From Acidobacteriota bacterium (lineage in GTDB: Bacteria; Acidobacteriota; Terriglobia; Acidiferrales; UBA7541): a DNA stretch of 9,299 nucleotides. The stretch covers positions 1 to 9,299 of the forward strand of contig PKWH01000295.1 in assembly GCA_003131985.1 (NCBI GenBank), given 5' to 3'. Below, one piece after another: positions 6,194 to 9,299 of this stretch. The notes beneath the pieces were generated by a model. It saw only the letters and a list, made by a program, of their open reading frames with translations, was not told the DNA's origin and did not search any database. The position numbers were made by a program, and so were the translations under genes. Numbering within the stretch: the first letter of the stretch is position 1; each line of letters begins with the position of its first letter.

Positions 6194-8821
6194 ATGCCGA
6201 CAAACCCATCGTTCACCACCGAGTTGCGCAATTTTTATGAGAAGGAATCAGAGCGCATCCGAGAGCAATTTGTAGCCACAGGTTCGGGCCGCACAGCTCT
6301 CCTGGGCCGCACTGCCCTTACCGAACGCATGATGGAGCGCCTCTGGAAGGAGTTCGTCTGCGCCGAATCGGATGGTCCGCCGGACTTTGCAGTCGTAGCT
6401 CTGGGTGGTTTCGGTCGTCGCTGGCTTTTCCCTTATTCCGATATCGACATCCTATTTCTGCACGCTGGAAATGGAACGGAAGCAAAACTCAAAGATCACA
6501 TCCGCAAATTTTCGCAGGGACTCTGGGACCTGGGGCTAAAGCTCGGTCCTGCCACGCGCACTCTCGCTGAGTGCATCCAGTTCGAAACGGCGAACCCCGA
6601 GTTTGCAATCTCGCTGCTGGATTGCCGCTACCTTGCCGGCGACCGGCAGCTTTTCTCGCGACTCCACGATGACGTGATCCCTAAACTAATCTCGCTTGCG
6701 TCCGACCAGATCGTGAAGCGCTTGGCCGAACTTACGCGCACACGCCACGTGAAATTCGGCAGCACCGTATTTCATCTTGAGCCAAATATAAAGGACGGTC
6801 CCGGCGGTCTTCGCGACTACAACGTAGTCAGTTGGCTTTCATTAATAGCGGCGATTGAAAAGTACCACGTCTGGCCCGTCGAAAACGCGATCCTTCCTGT
6901 CACGATTCAGCAACAGTTTGATGCCGCTCTGGACTCTCTGATGTCCATCCGATGCTTCCTGCACTTCCGTCACAGCCGCGACGACAACACGCTTACCTGG
7001 GAATCTCAGGACGCTGCCGCCGCTCATCGTGTCGGCGTTCTAAATACACCACGAATGCCCAATTCACCGAACGATGGAAGCGCTGAGCCTCTTACTGCTT
7101 CCGATTGGATGCGTTTGTACTTCGGTCATGCGCGCGCGGTCCACCACGTTTGCATTCAGCTTCTGGAGGAAATTCCCGCGGCGCGGCTTTCGCTTCACCA
7201 TCAGTTTCAGCAATTGCGGTCGCGCCTTTCGAATGCGGAGTTTTCCGTCGAGGACGGGATGCTTTCGTTGCGCCATCCTGCGGCGCTGAACGATCCCGAG
7301 TTTATCCTTCGCGCCTTCCGTTTTCTCGCGCGCCATGGATTGAGTCTTAGTTCCAACACAGAATCGGAGATCGAGCGCGCTCTGCCGTCGTTTGCCGTCA
7401 CGCCCCCTAAAGGCGCCGAACTCTGGCATCCGTTACAGGAAATTCTGACGGCGCCTCATGCGTCCGATGCTTTGCGCTCAATGCATTCGTTGGGCTTGCT
7501 GACGCTCCTGTTTCCGGAATTTGGGGAAATCGATGCGCTGGTAGTTCGCGATTATTCTCATCGCTTCACGGTCGATGAACACACGTTTGTAGCGATCGAC
7601 AATCTCCATGCACTGCGCCAGTCTCAGTCCAAATGGGATCAGCGCTACGCCGAACTTCTGGAGGAACTCGAACAACCCGACTTGCTCTACCTTGCGCTGC
7701 TTTTCCACGATGTCGGAAAAGGCGCGAAATCCAACGACCACGTGCGGGCCAGCGTTGATATCGCCCAAGGCGTGCTGACGCGCCTCGAGCTCGATGCGCC
7801 CGATCGCGAAACCGTTCTGTTCCTTATCGGCCGCCATCTGGAAATGAGCGCAACGCTGCGCCGCGACATTTTCGAGCTGGAGACCCTGCGCGGCTTTGCC
7901 GAAAAAGTGGAAACGCCCGAACGTCTGAAAATGCTATGCCTGCTTACTTACGCGGATATTAAGGCTGTCAATCCCGAAGCTCTTACGCCGTGGAAAGCGG
8001 AAAACATCTGGCAGCTTTACATCGCCACTTCAAATTATCTCAATCGCAGCCTTGACCAGCGCCTCCACATTAACGCTCACGACGAAGTGATGGCGCACCT
8101 CGGCACTCTGGCGCTGTCGGTAGGAAACCGGCTGGATAATTTTCTCGAAGGATTGCCGCGGCGTTATCTGCTCACCCATCCGGCAGCGGACGTCTTGGCC
8201 CACCTCGAAATGGCTACCCGGCTGGAAAAGGATCCGGTGCAGCTTAGCTTGCGGCGTGGACGCCATTGGTACGAGCTCACTCTTGTCACGCATGACCGCG
8301 CGTTTCTCTTCGCTACCATGGCTGGTGTTCTGGCGGCTTGGGGAATGAACATCGTGAAAGCCGCCGCATTTTCGAATCTGGCCGGCAAAGTGGTCGATAC
8401 TTTTTATTTCGCCGACCGCTTCCGCACGCTGGAACTGAACCTGCCGGAGTGGGAGCGCTTTCAAGCGAGCATCCTGGACGTCCTGGCGGGAAAGGTTGAC
8501 CTCGATCGAATGTTGCGTGAGCGTCTGCACTCGGAGAAACGCCGCCAGCCCAAGATAAAGGTCGAGACTCGGGTCAAAATCGACGACACCTGCTCCGTGC
8601 AGAGCACTCTTGTAGAGATTATCGCTCAGGATCAGCCCGGCCTTCTTCACCGGATCAGCTCAATTTTCGCGCGCGAAAAGTGCAGCATCGAAATTGCTAT
8701 CATCGAGACCGAAGGAGAAACTGCCATCGACGTTTTTTATCTCACGTCTTCCGGCTCGAAACTTTCCGTCGACCATCAGACCAACCTGCGCTCTGCTCTC
8801 CTCGCCGAATTCGCCCGCTAG
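6194..8821 (+). CDS. glnD: Bifunctional PII uridylyltransferase / uridylyl-removing enzyme GlnD
   Basis: This cytoplasmic glutamine sensor transfers UMP from UTP to Tyr51 of PII when glutamine is low and hydrolyses PII-UMP when it is high. The 875-residue length is close to the E. coli enzyme (890). Domains in order: a nucleotidyltransferase with G71-GFGRR76 and S82-D83-I-D85, whose aspartates bind metal; the family segment K200-DGPGGLRD208; an HD phosphohydrolase domain with H463, H505-D506, H548 and D588 (uridylyl removal); and two C-terminal ACT domains starting near 693 (YELTLVTHDR) and 804 (STLVEIIAQDQPGLL), which sense glutamine. All expected catalytic residues are present, so both activities are predicted. 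It follows amtB by 49 bases and has no clear Shine-Dalgarno sequence; TAGAAT lies just upstream. The first Met is kept because the sequence after it (ELRNFYEKESERI) fits a GlnD N-terminus; an exact start is less certain. Confidence 0.96.
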   Translation: MPTNPSFTTELRNFYEKESERIREQFVATGSGRTALLGRTALTERMMERLWKEFVCAESDGPPDFAVVALGGFGRRWLFPYSDIDILFLHAGNGTEAKLKDHIRKFSQGLWDLGLKLGPATRTLAECIQFETANPEFAISLLDCRYLAGDRQLFSRLHDDVIPKLISLASDQIVKRLAELTRTRHVKFGSTVFHLEPNIKDGPGGLRDYNVVSWLSLIAAIEKYHVWPVENAILPVTIQQQFDAALDSLMSIRCFLHFRHSRDDNTLTWESQDAAAAHRVGVLNTPRMPNSPNDGSAEPLTASDWMRLYFGHARAVHHVCIQLLEEIPAARLSLHHQFQQLRSRLSNAEFSVEDGMLSLRHPAALNDPEFILRAFRFLARHGLSLSSNTESEIERALPSFAVTPPKGAELWHPLQEILTAPHASDALRSMHSLGLLTLLFPEFGEIDALVVRDYSHRFTVDEHTFVAIDNLHALRQSQSKWDQRYAELLEELEQPDLLYLALLFHDVGKGAKSNDHVRASVDIAQGVLTRLELDAPDRETVLFLIGRHLEMSATLRRDIFELETLRGFAEKVETPERLKMLCLLTYADIKAVNPEALTPWKAENIWQLYIATSNYLNRSLDQRLHINAHDEVMAHLGTLALSVGNRLDNFLEGLPRRYLLTHPAADVLAHLEMATRLEKDPVQLSLRRGRHWYELTLVTHDRAFLFATMAGVLAAWGMNIVKAAAFSNLAGKVVDTFYFADRFRTLELNLPEWERFQASILDVLAGKVDLDRMLRERLHSEKRRQPKIKVETRVKIDDTCSVQSTLVEIIAQDQPGLLHRISSIFAREKCSIEIAIIETEGETAIDVFYLTSSGSKLSVDHQTNLRSALLAEFAR

Positions 8822-8864
8822 CTTTTTAATTTCTTCAAGCACAGGACGACCAAAGGTCGAAGAG

Positions 8865-9299
8865 CTAACGGTCCGCGTAGTAACCCTCTCGCGTTTGCAC
8901 GACGAGATCCTTCTGCTTCACGGTGACGTGAATCTTGTGATATCCCGGTGCAATGTCCGCTTTATCCGGAACGTATCCCAAGCCATACTGATTGCGGAGT
9001 TCTTCATCCAGCGCAGTGTAAATCTCATCGATGCTTTGTTTTTTGGAAACTTCAAAAAAACGCCCGCCTGTTTCTCTGGATATTTGCTCTAGAACTTTTT
9101 TCCCATCGGGACGCGATTCCTGGGGATATCGATGATGTCCACCACCTCCCATTCCGCCCCCGCCTCCGCCTCCGCGCCCTCCGCCGTTCCCTTGTTCCTC
9201 TCTGTCGGAAAAGAGGATCGAATACACCAGAGTGTCCGCGCGCTGAGCTGTTTCGATGGAGTTTTGCAAACTTTCCTTGCTGCCGCGGTCCACTCCGTC
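8865..9299 (-). CDS. VWFA-related acidobacterial domain protein, C-terminal part (5' end beyond window)
   Basis: On the minus strand the frame is open to the right edge and begins DGVDRGSKESLQ, so the GTG at 9293 is internal and the N-terminal half lies outside. The DGVD stretch followed by AQRADTLVYSI fits the late strands of a von Willebrand A domain, where this Asp helps the metal site. The end (ISRETGGRFFEVS, LRNQYGLGYVPD, HKIHVTV, REGYYADR stop) matches the C-terminus of the acidobacterial VWFA-related family. Members are usually secreted or envelope-associated, but their function is not established; the signal peptide and the first metal-binding motif cannot be checked here. A glycine-rich loop interrupts the VWA region. 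It converges on glnD with a 43-base gap and is not part of the nitrogen operon. Confidence 0.85.
   Translation of the reverse strand, partial: DGVDRGSKESLQNSIETAQRADTLVYSILFSDREEQGNGGGRGGGGGGGMGGGGHHRYPQESRPDGKKVLEQISRETGGRFFEVSKKQSIDEIYTALDEELRNQYGLGYVPDKADIAPGYHKIHVTVKQKDLVVQTREGYYADR
9132..9191 (-). repeat. Low-complexity glycine-codon tract inside the VWA-like gene
   Basis: On the plus strand this is a run of CCTCCG/CCGCC-like units. Read on the minus strand it encodes about 20 residues, of which 15 are Gly, with single Asn, Arg and Met interruptions and ending in two His. It keeps the reading frame. Such tracts are prone to length change by slippage. Confidence 0.7.

Noticed and set aside
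8847..8859. Small hairpin CGACC-AAA-GGTCG between the convergent glnD and VWA-like genes as a bidirectional terminator
   Set aside because: The stem is only 5 bp and no T-run follows on either strand; the T-run at 8823-8827 is on the wrong side for glnD. It is too weak to call.

Overview
The window reads as a piece of chromosome from an Acidobacteriota bacterium. The strongest clue is the right-edge minus-strand gene, which resembles the C-terminal half of the 'VWFA-related acidobacterial domain' family, a group expanded in that phylum. The GC-leaning composition, dense same-strand gene packing and fused respiratory cytochrome b/c protein are compatible with this. No rRNA, tRNA, CRISPR array, transposase or phage gene was seen, and the content is core metabolism rather than a mobile island.

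Layout. Positions 1-2235 are the tail of a respiratory gene group: the 3' part of a cytochrome b6/subunit IV protein fused to a C-terminal c-type cytochrome domain (its start lies left of the window), then after a 7-base gap a CtaG-type cytochrome oxidase assembly protein. Positions 2280-3848 encode a DHA2-type (EmrB/QacA-like) 14-helix drug/proton antiporter. After a 182-base gap comes a nitrogen-control cluster on the plus strand: the PII signal protein (4031-4369), an ammonium channel with a signal peptide and a long N-terminal extension (4432-6144), and the PII uridylyltransferase GlnD (6194-8821). A convergent minus-strand gene, cut by the right edge, encodes the von Willebrand A-like protein (8865-9299).

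How the genes work together. The cytochrome b/c protein would pass electrons from quinol towards a terminal oxidase, and CtaG helps mature a copper-containing oxidase. In the nitrogen cluster, GlnD adds or removes UMP on Tyr51 of PII according to glutamine level, and unmodified PII normally binds and closes the Amt channel. Sensor, modifier and target are therefore encoded side by side. The catalytic or binding residues looked for in these three proteins are present, so the module looks functional.

No clearly new system was recognised. The points most worth a second look are the triple fusion and its altered Qo motif, the Amt N-terminal extension, the complete PII-Amt-GlnD module, and a TAGAAT element recurring just before three start codons, two of which lack a Shine-Dalgarno sequence.
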